Assembly (NCBI GenBank): GCA_958299035.1
Contig: CATQJL010000305.1
Coordinates: 64,747,618 to 64,811,617 of the forward strand
DNA length: 64,000 nt
Reading direction: 5' to 3'
Origin: Cylicocyclus nassatus
Taxonomy: Eukaryota > Nematoda > Chromadorea > Rhabditida > Strongylidae
This document shows positions 32,539-43,269 of the stretch, in pieces. The notes under the pieces were generated by a model, which was given only the letters and a program-made list of their open reading frames with translations, did not search any database and was not told the DNA's origin. The first letter of the stretch is position 1. Every line of letters begins with the position of its first letter. The position numbers and the translations under genes were made by a program.

Positions 32539-33303
32539 TTAGTCTTTTAAATGTCTCCTTTTGTGATTTCGTGGCCGGAAGTTGTCAGCTGCACCGGGAA
32601 AGAACATATACATTCTATTGAGGAGAAGATTTCAGCCGCAATCTGCTTATACGGCTATTTTAGTATTCACTAAGCTGCAGCAGGACTATTCAAACGCGAT
32701 ATTACACAGATTCAAAGAGAATCTTCTTTTTATTATAGTGATGCGATTAAACCCAAAGGCATACTCAACGGATTACTATATAGACAATTGTCTAAGGGTC
32801 TCCTTAACATCTTTTTGGGTTGCCTTGCGAAATTCTCGAAGTAGATACAAGTATTGCGCATAGCAAGCAAGTGCAAGAGTGCATGATTGTGGCCTTTACG
32901 AGTATAAGATGAATAAAATGCGATATGTGAGGTAATTTTCTTTTAGTCGCCCATGAACACCGACCGACGCTCAAAATGGTGAAAATAGCGGGCCGGGAAG
33001 CTCTACAGGCTCATCACAAGCGATAATGTGCACACATATTGCAGGCATATTTTTATAAGCTTCGCTTTTAGTTGAATTTTAATTATTGCAATGTACTACA
33101 TAAAAGCTGGTGAAAATTTTTTTTGAAGGAATGTGTCTTACGAGTAGTCTCTGCGACAAGCCTTCATGCGGGCAATAAAGTTTCACATAGCATACTTTCA
33201 ACCATTGCACGTCAAACACAATTTGTTGAACCACACCTGCTAGAAAAGCATGTCAAGTTTGACAACATCAGCACAAGGATTGCAGCAGCTAATGCTAAGC
33301 GAA
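32539..33303 (-). pseudogene. Allatostatin-C-like peptide precursor, dead copy C
   Basis: Regions matching exon 2 (32674-32539) and exon 1 (33303-33237) of copy B are in the same order and spacing. The start codon is gone, an in-frame stop replaces the Arg before the ring, and the ring codons are mutated, so both cysteines are lost in frame. The surrounding introns and 3' flank still align with copy B, so this is a segmental duplicate that has decayed. Confidence 0.75.
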
Positions 33304-33463
33304 AGTGATCTAAATCATGTGGCATGTAGTGTAATTATTACGCATCATACTTGAGAAGGAATATCGTGATAACTACAATGTTTTCGAAATCACTTGGAAA
33401 CATGTTGAATTATAGAATAAGAGGCTAGCCTTACTTAGATGCTAATCGTCTTCCGTGATTATA

Positions 33464-34138
33464 CAGAGTGTCCCAAAAAGATGTACACACTGTTTGATTG
33501 TTAATAACTTTCTTGCTTTCATGTCTTTTGCCGAGCTTGAGGTACCATTCAGCGCGAGGTTAAACTTAGATTTACAGTATGGAGGGACTTACCAGCCGCT
33601 TTTCATTACCGTAGAATTACGGTAGGAATTTCGTGGAGGATTTTCAGCAATGGAAAGCTGTACTTTGCCTCAGAAAAAAGCCAAATAAGCCAGAAACTCT
33701 TGAACTGGGTTAATCATAGTCGCGATTGTAAATATGAAAACTGCACGTTAGTACGATGTTTCTTTCATGAGTCAATTCAGATTTAGGGTAACAACTGATT
33801 TTCCAGTGTCAACAGAAATGTGAATACGCCATCAAGAAAGCTCGAAAAACTGATGGAAAGTTATGTAGTTAAATCAGCACGCCTGAAAACCTTGCTACAC
33901 AATTTTTTAGATTTTTTTTGAAATTATTTCATCAAAAGGCTTATCCCACAGTGATGCTGTATGCTGAAAGTTCATACCGTAATCCTACAGTAGCAAAAAG
34001 AGAATGGAGTTTCGCTTAATACTGTAAATCTAAGTTTATCCTCGCTCTACAAAATGATACTTCAAGCTCGGCAAAAGACATGAAAGCAAGGGAGTTATTA
34101 ACGATCAAACAGTGTGCACATCTTTTTGGGACACTCTG
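33464..34138. mobile_element. 675-bp MITE, CAGAGTGTCCC family, TA flanks
   Basis: CAGAGTGTCCCAAAAAGATG on the left is matched by CATCTTTTTGGGACACTCTG on the right, with TA outside each. Subterminal CACTGTTTGATTGTTAATAA and interior TACGGTA motifs match the copy at 27059. It is inserted upstream of dead copy C and may have removed its promoter block. Confidence 0.82.
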
Positions 34139-34789
34139 TATACAGCTTCTGCAAAATTGAAGCCTCGGGATCGCCTCTTTGACGACGCTTGGGTAAAATT
34201 TTGTAATCCCTGAGAGAACAAAGTATCATGAAATAAATAATTTCTGTTTTCCTAACTTTACTTTCCATGTGATAATTTATTCCCAGTCATGCTCTCAACA
34301 TTTTTAACAGTGAATGTGGAAGGGAGGAGCTACACAAGCAGCTCGTGTCCTTTTTCCTTTTCACTTGTTTTCTACCCTTGATTTCGGCTTGGAAGTGACT
34401 GCTACTAATTTTCGCTTTACGACAATCATGCAGTCAAAGTGGTTAACATTTCTATTTTCATTATTAATAATCTCCTATACGATCACATCGTGGTGATCAC
34501 TCCGTCCAATCCTGGTAAAAAGGGCGGTAATTTTTGTAGGGCTGTCTTTTATAAAGCAAAATCCGAAATATAACCTAGCAAGTCTTAAACACATAGTCCT
34601 TTTCCTCAAGCTGTAAGAACAGCAAAACGTGAAAGAAATAAGTTCTTGAAAACTGTATCTTGTATAACTAAAAGAGCGTAATAATGTTACCGTTATGTAG
34701 ATTCAAAGATGATGCATAAGTAAACATATTTAGAAAGAAAGGGATTAATTTGGATGAAGAAGAAATTAGGAATTTTTGTAACTACGATT

Positions 34790-34986
34790 TAAGGTGGTCG
34801 GTGCTTATGGCTTCTTTCAGAACAAGTGTTCCACCCCTGTCGTAATGCACTATTTCCACAATACTTTTTTGCTTCTTCTTTTTCCTTCAGCTATGTCACA
34901 AGTGGAGGTCCTATACAAGAACTCTTTCGTCACTAAGCGGATACATAAAACAATTGCAAGTAGGCTGCTCGAAGTTTATATTACGC
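34790..34986 (+). pseudogene. Paralogue of the 30368-30511 exon pair, probably decayed
   Basis: GAYGFFQNKCSTPVVMHYF aligns with the first exon at 30368, and VLYKNSFVTKRIHKTI follows CCTTCAG at the place of the second. The donor after the first exon reads AATACT instead of GTAATT, so splicing is likely lost. It is part of the segmental duplication that carries dead copy C. Confidence 0.35.
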
Positions 34987-35125
34987 AGATAATAACAAGA
35001 TAGAAGTAGAAATCACCCATAACTTTTTTTCAAAAGCCTCCATCTTTCGTCTTAATAGCACCTTTTTGTGGAAACCAGCAAACATTTGAGGTCCTATTTT
35101 GAGCCGAGTAATGTACACAAAATTA

Positions 35126-35641
35126 TTAGGTTGGCTAATAAATAAGTTCGGTCGCTTTTTCAGCTCTTACAAATTGTTTGGTATCTCTGAAAAGAGCACT
35201 TCACTGGCTATTGGAGCATATATTTGGTTGAGTAAAACTTACGAAACCGCAAAGGAGTGAAAAATCGCAATTTTCCCATAATGCGCAAATATGAGGAAAT
35301 GTGGTTTTCTTAGTGGAACATTTTCAAAATGGCAGATCACAGTTCTTTTTGTTGTTCACTAAGTAGGGATAACTCCTCTGTATCCAAACACCAAACTGCT
35401 GTTCTTTACATCCATTACAGCATGAAAACGAAGCTCAAGAAGTCAAAGAATTGAGCTTTTGGAAATTTCGCCATGTTGGGGTATAACTGTCTTTGCTTCC
35501 AATAGAAAATCCTGATTATTTGATGTATGATAGAGGAAGCTTCGAGCTACTTTCCCACAAAGAATCATAGTTTGAAAGCAACAAGAAAAATTTTTATGAC
35601 AATTTGTATGTCAATAGGAACTTACTTTTTAGCCAACCTAA
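35126..35641. mobile_element. Mariner-type MITE (516 bp)
   Basis: TTAGGTTGGCTAATAAATAA and the inverted AGCCAACCTAA end are both bordered by TA. No transposase. Right after it, 35,700-36,060 repeats the sequence left of dead copy C (32,090-32,450), marking another duplication edge. Confidence 0.75.
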
Positions 35642-36224
35642 TAGTTGAGTCTTAGTTTGAAGGCATATCAGAATCCATTTGAGAAGTGAAGAAAGAAGAA
35701 AGATGTGCTTTTGAAAGTACAGCGCGGCTTATCCATCTGCTATGTCTGAACATACCGGCATGACGCGCAAACAAAGTTGGCGACGTAATCATATTCTCTT
35801 ATCTAACCACTTCATCTCTCTTTATCTGTCTCAAATCTTATAAAAAGGAAGTATGCTAATGTCGGCGACGTCCCATTGCATCACTTTGAGATGAGGTAAC
35901 TTCTTTACATCGTTTCCGAGGCACAGTTATACCATCATAAGCCAACATGACGTCTACTCATACTACCTTAAGATCGTCTAATGAGGTAGAGCAGATTTGC
36001 TCTGCAAGTGTTGACAAAACAAGCAGATGGATGGCTGCATGGGAAAACTGATGTGTCGGAGGAAGGAGAGAGGCAACATATCTAGGCCCACCCACCCTCC
36101 CTCCCCCCCCCCCCCGAGAATGGGTCGCGAAATTTTTGAAAAGTTACTTACATGGACTATGAAAATGTGCAAGTGACTTGTTTATTCTTGCAAGCAATTT
36201 AGATATTTTTTAAAATCTTTTGAA

Positions 36225-36450
36225 CATTTAATTTAGCCGTGTAAATTTTTTTCGAGGGCGCCGCTGCCACCATGCCCCCCTTTTCAAGATTTTAGGGGTC
36301 ATGGACCCACAAAAATTCTTAGAGGCACCCCAAAAGTTTTTTCGAAGTGCGTGGTTAACCCCACGCACGTTCATTTGAGAAAAATTTTTGCCGCGCCCCA
36401 GCTCTCCCTCCCTCAGACGGGTTTTTGCGACCGCCACTGCTAGTTACCTG
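36225..36450. repeat. GC-rich repeat fragment, unclassified
   Basis: Contains GGGTCATGGACCCACAAAAA and GCGTGGTTAACCCCACGCAC, both locally palindromic, within AT-rich surroundings, preceded by a poly-C run near 36,105. Probably part of a dispersed element; no gene. Confidence 0.35.
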
Positions 36451-36637
36451 TCCACTCGTCGCAGCCTCTACTTGAAAAATATTATAGAGAAGTCACAGCA
36501 TGACAAAGACTTTGCAAGAATATGGATTCATCTTGTTTTCTTGATCTGTAAAGTTAGTACATCAGGTAACATCATCTCATATCGAACATTCGATGAGCAG
36601 GTGTAAGATAGTACTGAAAATTATGGGCATCCACACT

Positions 36638-36960
36638 ACAGAGTGTCCCGAAATTGGGTACACTGTCAGTTTATGTCTTTCTTTCTAAAAATAGTGCCGA
36701 GATTGGGTATCATTCTGTAGAGCTGGCTCATTCACAGTATGAGCCAATCACCGATCGTCCCATCTTACTGTGAAGTAGTAGGAACATCTAAAATTCAGCA
36801 CCATTGTAAACTAGCCGCCATGTTTCAAAGTTTCTTACAGATTTTCAAGACAATTTCTTCAAACGAATCTGAAAAGTTGTCAGGAATGTCACACTTGCTC
36901 ACTTTATTACTCAAAATTCTAATTTCATTCTTAGGAGACATTGAAATTCAGTTGTAACAA
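36638..36960. mobile_element. Truncated copy of the CAGAGTGTCCC MITE family
   Basis: TA plus CAGAGTGTCCCGAAATTGGG starts the element, and an interior AGAGCTGG...AGTATGAGCC block follows as in 27059. I find no matching right terminus, so the 3' half is missing or replaced. Confidence 0.45.
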
Positions 36961-37319
36961 TATGACTGGCATAACGTATAATGAAACTTCAATATAAGAT
37001 GACTCCTATTTTGGAGTCTTCGTGTGTCAGCCTAATATAAAATGTTCGAATTGCGGTGTTCTTTCTAACAAGGGAAGGATGACTGGTGACCGTGGCTACC
37101 TGAAATTTATTATCTCTATACATAAAGCAAAAAAATTTTATGCTTGTACACATTCTCCATGGTCAAGGATGAGCGTTTAAGCTCACTCTGATCTGCTGAT
37201 CATCAAAACATGGTAAGGACAGTGAGAAGCGAACCATGGATGAGTCGGAATCGAAAGTAGGATGTTTCACTGCATGAGAGGTCAAGCAAGATAGAACTGG
37301 CTTCAAACCGGGGTGGATT

Positions 37320-37600
37320 ACGGGATGCCAGTTCGGATATAGTATATCATAACGCTCGCCTTGAAGCGCGTTGTTGTTGTTGTTGTGCACCGATCGAGAT
37401 CAAGCCCGCATCTATTGTGCTACCGCTAAACCATTCGACACCTTCAGCACCTACCGACATTACTCCTATAGACTACTGCATGACAAAGGCACAAAACCTT
37501 TGGGGAACGCGGCTTTATTAGCCGCGGAGCGCATGAGGCAGAGGATTTACAACAGTGAGGATATGCGCGCGTCGCGTTTGCGCCCGCTCAAGTAATACCG
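37320..37600 (+). other. GC-richer open segment, unrecognised
   Basis: A 74-codon open frame encodes TDRDQARIYCATAKPFDTFS and RLLHDKGTKPLGNAALLAAE in clearly higher GC than its surroundings. A (GTT)n run precedes it. It may be a fragment of a retroelement; no motif identifies it. Confidence 0.25.
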
Positions 37601-39147
37601 CTTCTGCGCCTTCGTCATGCAATAGCCTTTACTCTTGTGCAGATGCGTCGATGCGAGGAGTCATGATTTATATGAAACATCATTCCGCAAATACCAAATA
37701 TTGTTTTGAAATCAGCGTTTCAAGGGGATTATCGTAAATGCCGCATATCGAACGGCCACGGTGGCCAAATATCTTTTTTCTCGTGAGAAAGTTAGCCTTT
37801 GAAGGCTTTGACCTTCTATGAAGCGTCTAAAGAAAGACTGATAATTCGCTCTAAACTGTACATCTAAAAGATAAGTACCTAGGTACTCCGTCTATCCATA
37901 TTGAATCTGTATGAATATGCTCGTTCGGAAGCCTGACACCAAATCCATGTTTGACATGCGTAATTTTCTCCAAGGTTCATAAAGTTTTTACCTTCAAAAA
38001 TAGCGAGGAGTGCATCAAATGTGGAAGTTAGATTTCTCGTTTTCTGGATTGAAATGTTGACAAACGCAGTTAGATGCTAATACAAGATGTACAAATAAAA
38101 GATTTTGTAAAATTTGAAGGTCTTGGCCAACCTCAAAATTTACTACTATTAGCTAATAAAAATAGTACTTTGCATCTACCGTCTTGTCGGTTTGTAGACT
38201 TAACAATAGTAAAGTAATCTGTCATTCACCCAAATCAATTCCTCACAGTCATATGAATGCAGGTCGTGGCTCAATCATTCGCGGTGAGATGGCTGCTTGT
38301 TATGCGATTAGCCAGAAGGGAAGACAAATTTGTCCAGCAAAGGAGCTCTGCAGCGCAGGTTTGGAGCACAAGGAGACGCAGACAAGGGATGAGTTAGGGA
38401 CTTCCTAAGACAGTATCATTTCTCGTAAGACCAATTTGCACTCACGCTCCAAGCAAGAGTGGACATGCCGCTGAGTTCTCAGTAAGGATTTGGGCCCAAG
38501 AGTCATTCCTTTCCACTATGATCCAGAATAGCATATAATACTCTGAGTTTCAAATAAGAAAGCAAGCTTTAACTCTGAATCGAAGCCGACGCGATTAGGG
38601 AGGAAATGGTAAAGATTGATGGCAAAAACTACTTTGTCTCTCAGGGCGATAGTAATCTATACTACCTGGTGCGACCATAGAAGCCGGCAAATTTGACACA
38701 CCTATTGCAGAGTTAGCAGTACGACAGGGGTGAGTGATCACATTCAGACCGCTGCAAGTAGCATCTCCAGACTTGAACGTGCTTGAATTTTGCAAAAATA
38801 GCTGATTTACACATGAACAAAAAGTTCACAGCAAGATTTTGGATGAGACAGAGGACGATGATGATGACATAATGAGATAATAATGCTAATTTTTTGTCCA
38901 TTCGGCAACGCTTGAATCGAGGGTTTTGAAGAAAAGGAGATTCCAGGATGTCCCGATAGGTTGATTGTTGAGAGGTGATTTGTGTGATATTGTTGCCACA
39001 TTAAACAAACTCATAGACAATGCCAATATTTCGACATGGTAGGGGCAGGCCGGGCTGCTGGCAGCTTCGTCTCTTAACACTTCACGGCAAGGCCGATTTT
39101 TCGATTACTGCGATTTCGGACCAAAGCATTTTTCGCTTCGTCAGAAT

Positions 39148-39169
39148 TACGACCCACCCGTGGGTCGTA
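39148..39169. repeat. 22-bp palindrome TACGACCCAC/GTGGGTCGTA
   Basis: The same palindromic word recurs at 39867-39888 and, less perfectly, at 39910-39931, each time followed by TTGTC or TGTC. The centre bases vary (CC, CG, GCAGAT). Confidence 0.7.
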
Positions 39170-39866
39170 TTGTCCGAAATGGTAGTCTTTTTGAGAGAAA
39201 TTCAGAACATGTCTCCGAGAATTTCCCCGTAAGGGTTATCGAACACGCTGATTACCAAAACATGATTTATTTCAGTGTTTGGCAGCATACGGTAAGGTTA
39301 CGGTAGTCATTCTGTACGAACCCCAACATCATGGATTTTCATGAAAATTTGTGCCTTAGGGTTATTTCACGTGCTGATCACAATTATAGTGTCCACTTTG
39401 TTCACTACATTCTCACGGTGAGACTACGGTAGCAGCACGGTAGAATTTTCGTAGAAATCAAGAAACTGATATTAGAAGGTGGTATCAAAATTTGAGACTA
39501 TCATTTTCGTAATCAGCATGCTACAAAACCTATATATGCAAAGTTCGAGCTTCCTGGGATGAAAAATGCAAAAAATCACCAAAATCAATAAAATCGATAA
39601 TTTTTGATGGGCTGACATCAGTCTCGTGCTCTCCCTGTATTTCTCGTGCATGTAAACTTAAATTGTCAAAAACAGCACCACTCTGCGAGAAATTTGAGCT
39701 AAAGTCTGTGCCTTACCCCTATCTACAGTATACCTACCGTAACATCACATTACATATCCCGAATCCGGACTACTCCGGCTAGAGCTTCGCCAAGGTGCCC
39801 CCAATCATGTGCCAGAGCCCCGCAGAATTCCATCGTAAACTGGCAAAGACAGCGCTTCATGAATCT

Positions 39867-39931
39867 TACGACCCACCGGTGGGTCGTATTGTCCAGAATG
39901 GCAGAACACTACGACCCGCAGATGGGTCGTA
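39867..39931. repeat. Two further TACGACCC palindromes
   Basis: The copies at 39867-39888 and 39910-39931 lie 22 bases apart and match the word at 39148. A 17-G run follows at 40068-40084. Confidence 0.7.
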
Positions 39932-40067
39932 CTGTCGTGAATGAGTTAAGGGGGTCCATTTGTCCTATTTTCTGGTGCTGGCAGCTCTCGCCGCGCAAAT
40001 TTCAACGAGGTGACGGCAGATCACTTTGCGAGTTGCTAACAGCACCTTCTGACTTTAAATTTTGTAC

Positions 40068-40084
40068 GGGGGGGGGGGGGGGGG
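40068..40084 (+). repeat. Poly-G run of 17
   Basis: Seventeen consecutive Gs; similar G or C runs occur near 4612, 7817, 22080, 36105, 62995 and 63636. No gene is supported from 36,960 to 40,600 except the segment at 37320. Confidence 0.8.
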
Positions 40085-40609
40085 TTTACAGAGTTTTAAC
40101 TGCTGTATAGGCTTATTTAAAGTCTTTAGCTCCGCAACCAGAAATCTTTTGTGACGAGGGCATTGTGAGCATGAATGTGAGGTTGGATTTTTCGCCGGTT
40201 TCACGTCAAGATGACGACGCGGTGAGAGCGAGCCTTGCCGCCAGATAAGAATTACTACGGACTTAATGGTCCTTCTGCCCTGCTCGTGTTAAGTCGTAGT
40301 TTTTATTGATCGAAAAGAATTTTTCAACATTTTTATGCCGAACCTATTCACTGGAATGTAACTAAAACAATGACATAAAAATAACTTGAATAGATCAATG
40401 ACCGCTTCAATATATTCTACCCAGGTTACCTAAGAGATCGACAACAGTGCACTTACATATATAAACACGACCATAACAAACATTAATACGCTATGGCCTT
40501 AGGCAATAAACCAATGAACGACGACTGAGTGCCGACGCGCACTTTTTTCAAGCTTCGAAAGCACACTGAGGTGATGATGAATTGACGAAATGGTTTTTCA
40601 GCCACTTTC

Positions 40610-40900
40610 TCAGAAGAACCAAAGCCATGATTCATCCTTCGATCGTTCACGTCTTGGAAGTCGTCGTACTCGCGACATAAGCTTCTTGCCCGGCAAAAAC
40701 ATACAACCCATAGGTGAGAAGAAGCAATTTCGCTCCACTCGAGCTCCGAGTAATCGATCAATTTCTCTGAAAATAAAAAAATACTATGACCATTGAGACT
40801 GCCTGATAATTAATGTAACTCACTCCTCGTCTGCGAAAGTCTGCGCTAATAAAGATAGTGAGATCATAGCGAATAATAAATATCTAGCATAAGACTGCAT
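40610..40900 (-). CDS. Allatostatin-C-like peptide precursor, copy D
   Basis: Coding exons are 40900-40824 (77 bases) and 40766-40610, joined in phase 2 by a 57-base intron, giving 77 residues. The signal peptide is MQSYARYLLFAMISLSLLAQ. The ring is NCFFSPMGC, followed by MFLPGKK, where Gly-Lys-Lys is a classical amidation and dibasic processing site. GARVER precedes the ring as a monobasic site. TTTATTTCAG lies four bases before the ATG. Leader and tail differ widely from copies A and B, so this is the most diverged and perhaps ancestral member. A peptide hormone role is inferred from the AstC-type ring. Confidence 0.82.
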
Positions 40901-41562
40901 TTTCCTGAAATAAACTATAGTTTTAGCCAGAAGTTTCTAGAAAAAGGCCAAGCGATAGCGCTACGAATACGACTTGGTATAAAACTGAGTAGTAGAGGTA
41001 TGAAAATAGAAAAAAGATTTATTTACACACATAAGATGCGGAGGTACCACTTGCGTAGGGGCATAGCTTCTGAGCTCAGTAAGGCATAAATGAGGTCATA
41101 GGCTTACCAGTAAACAGATATATAAACATAGAAAATAGAATCGAGTTTTGATGACTACCGTCAAGCATTTAATTCAGTCAAAGCCATAATTCCTTGTCTG
41201 TAAAAGTGTTGATCCTGGCTAGATTTAGATACTCTATGCACGAAGATGCAATGTAGGGATCGGTGACTATAAATTCCTGTCTGTATGTAATCTCCCAGTA
41301 ATCATGCAGAAAATCTCTTTTAGCTTTTCAGCTGTTGTACCTCAAGTACTGAATAAATTCGCTAATAAAAGACTTATGAAACGTCGAAGAGCTAGGAAAG
41401 TACATGCATTGAGCAACTGTAATGACTGCATTTTGGTCTTGCAAAAAATGGAATTTGATACCAGTTAAAAGTTGGGTAATTCCTATTTCACATATTCACT
41501 CTTTCTGACAATTTGAAACTCTTCATCCGCTCAAAAATCGAGATCACATCGTGTGCTACTTC

Positions 41563-42901
41563 TCAAATAGCAACCAAAAAGTGTAGACAGATCCAGTAGT
41601 ACAAAAAGTAAAGCAACCCATGGAAAGATGTGGTACCAGCTCGTGGATGGAAAGAGAAAGAATAATTCTGTAATAACGAGAACAACAGTTCCGAAGAGGA
41701 AGTCTCGTAATAAAATGTCACGGACTCGACTTCACGTCTCAAATTCCATAACGTATTTTCACTTAATTGGCCATTAATCTCCGCGGCACTTCCTACTCTT
41801 TTTCAATTTTTAAGGTCGAATAGACTGATGACTCAGTTACTCACATACTCATTATGACTCAGATCAGAAAAATAGGACTGCATAGTGCGGGTGTGCTTGA
41901 ATGAGTTGGATTTAGTGCAGGCAGACATGTCCTTTATCACTACCAATTCACCTGGAAGAGGGCAAAAGAAGAGAGATGTTTTAATAGAAACTGTGATACA
42001 TTTTGATGTCAAAGTAGGGCATGTTGAAATTGCGGCACAGCTAGGTAAGTAAAGTGGAGGAGTGAAATTCAAGGAAAATCCCACAATTCCAGATTAGCTA
42101 GCAGTACCTCGTCTGTCTTGAAAAATGAAATTTCTGACTAACTAATTGACTTTGAACTGATAGATTGTCTTCTATATTCTTTAAGCTACGTTAAAGCCAT
42201 ATTTTTCATAAGCTAGGGTATCTGCAGGGTGTATTTTACTGTCTACGATTTCGAATAAATGCGAATCGTGAGCGAATAGGTGCAAAAATTTCTCCGATAA
42301 AGGACCAGCTACCTAGCTTATGAAAAATTTGGCTTTTTCGATTTCAGGTACATGGACCTTTCTCTGTACTTCAGTTACAAACTTCACAATGATTAAACTT
42401 TTTGCCTATGCTTGAATGGCATCTTGTAGCGTTTGCGTTGCACTGTCGAATGGATACATATCAAACTTATTACGTTATGAGTAGAATATGATTTATTGCG
42501 GTGAAAAATTGAATGTCAAAAAAACCACAGGACAGGTAATAGATTTAGTACATTCACCAGTCATGCGGATTTTTTAGCGATTTTTCTCCTTTAAAGGCAT
42601 TAGCAAAGTGCGAGGCAAAAACATTTTTGTTACGAGAACGAAGGTGAGAGAACAAAATCTTATCTTAGGATGTTCGCCCAAAAGAAAAGTGCTCAATAGA
42701 GATGACGTGTTCCTGATGTCTGATATTTTCAGCCAAACACGCTAAACAGCCTAAAAGATTCACTTTGATACATACTCCAGAGAAGGAAAATGATCCATTG
42801 CCCGAGAGCTGCGGGACGGCACTTCTTTTGGACGATAGGCCCGTAAAACATGCAGAAGTTTGCTTGAGAATCTGTGCTGAAGCCTGTGTGCTCTCCAGAT
42901 T
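41563..42901 (-). CDS. 3' exons of an unrecognised secreted or GPI-anchored protein
   Basis: Exons 42901-42776, 41951-41845 and 41667-41563 join in phases 1 and 0 and each has a good acceptor (TTGCAG, TTCCAG, TTACAG) and donor (GTATGT, GTGAGT). They encode SGEHTGFSTDSQANFCMFYG, then KKCRPAALGQW, then ELVVIKDMSACTKSNSFKHT, and finish HPRAGTTSFHGLLYFLYYW plus a hydrophobic C-terminus without charges. Small residues followed by a hydrophobic end look like a GPI-attachment signal or tail anchor. Upstream exons are not resolved. The plus strand at 42717-42945 is also open and Cys-rich but has no partner exons. Confidence 0.5.
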
Positions 42902-43167
42902 CTGCAACAACAACCACTTAGCTCTTTTTGGAGAACAGCTTCTCTGATTCAAGCGAAAGTCTAAGTTTTGCCAGTATCCGTGACCAAACAGCGACTTCCA
43001 GTGAATATAAAGATGAATCAAAATAGCTTAATCTTTGCTGGCAAAATTCTCTGAAAGTGTATGGATACATTCGCTTGCGTTGTGTTCGCCAACCTAATTT
43101 AATTTTTTTCGAAAGTATGTGGCAAAACTCAAATAGGCTTAAAGAAAGTAAAAAGTTATTGTGCTTG

Positions 43168-43258
43168 GGAAGCAAAGACTAAATAAGAAAAGTTGCTTTA
43201 CCTCATTGTCAAGGGAAGCAAAGACTAAATAAAAAAGTTGATTTACCTCACTGTCAAG
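43168..43258. repeat. 46-bp tandem duplication
   Basis: GGGAAGCAAAGACTAAATAA plus AGTTG-TTTACCTCA-TGTCAA occurs twice head to tail, 43168-43213 and 43214-43258, with few differences. Confidence 0.85.
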
Positions 43259-43269
43259 AAAAGCAAACC

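Noticed and set aside
40590..40796. Plus-strand reading PGKNIQPIGEKKQFRSTRA, repeated at 24.5 and 29.0 kb as KNTHPIGEKKQ
   Set aside because: It first looked like a conserved peptide family, but it is the antisense of the NCFFSPIGC exon. Only the minus strand has signal-peptide exons, acceptors and matching phases in every copy.
42717..42945. Cys-rich plus-strand exon resembling an insulin-like peptide
   Set aside because: The cysteine spacing does not fit insulin A or B chains, there is no signal-peptide exon, and the minus strand has a better phase-matched exon chain.
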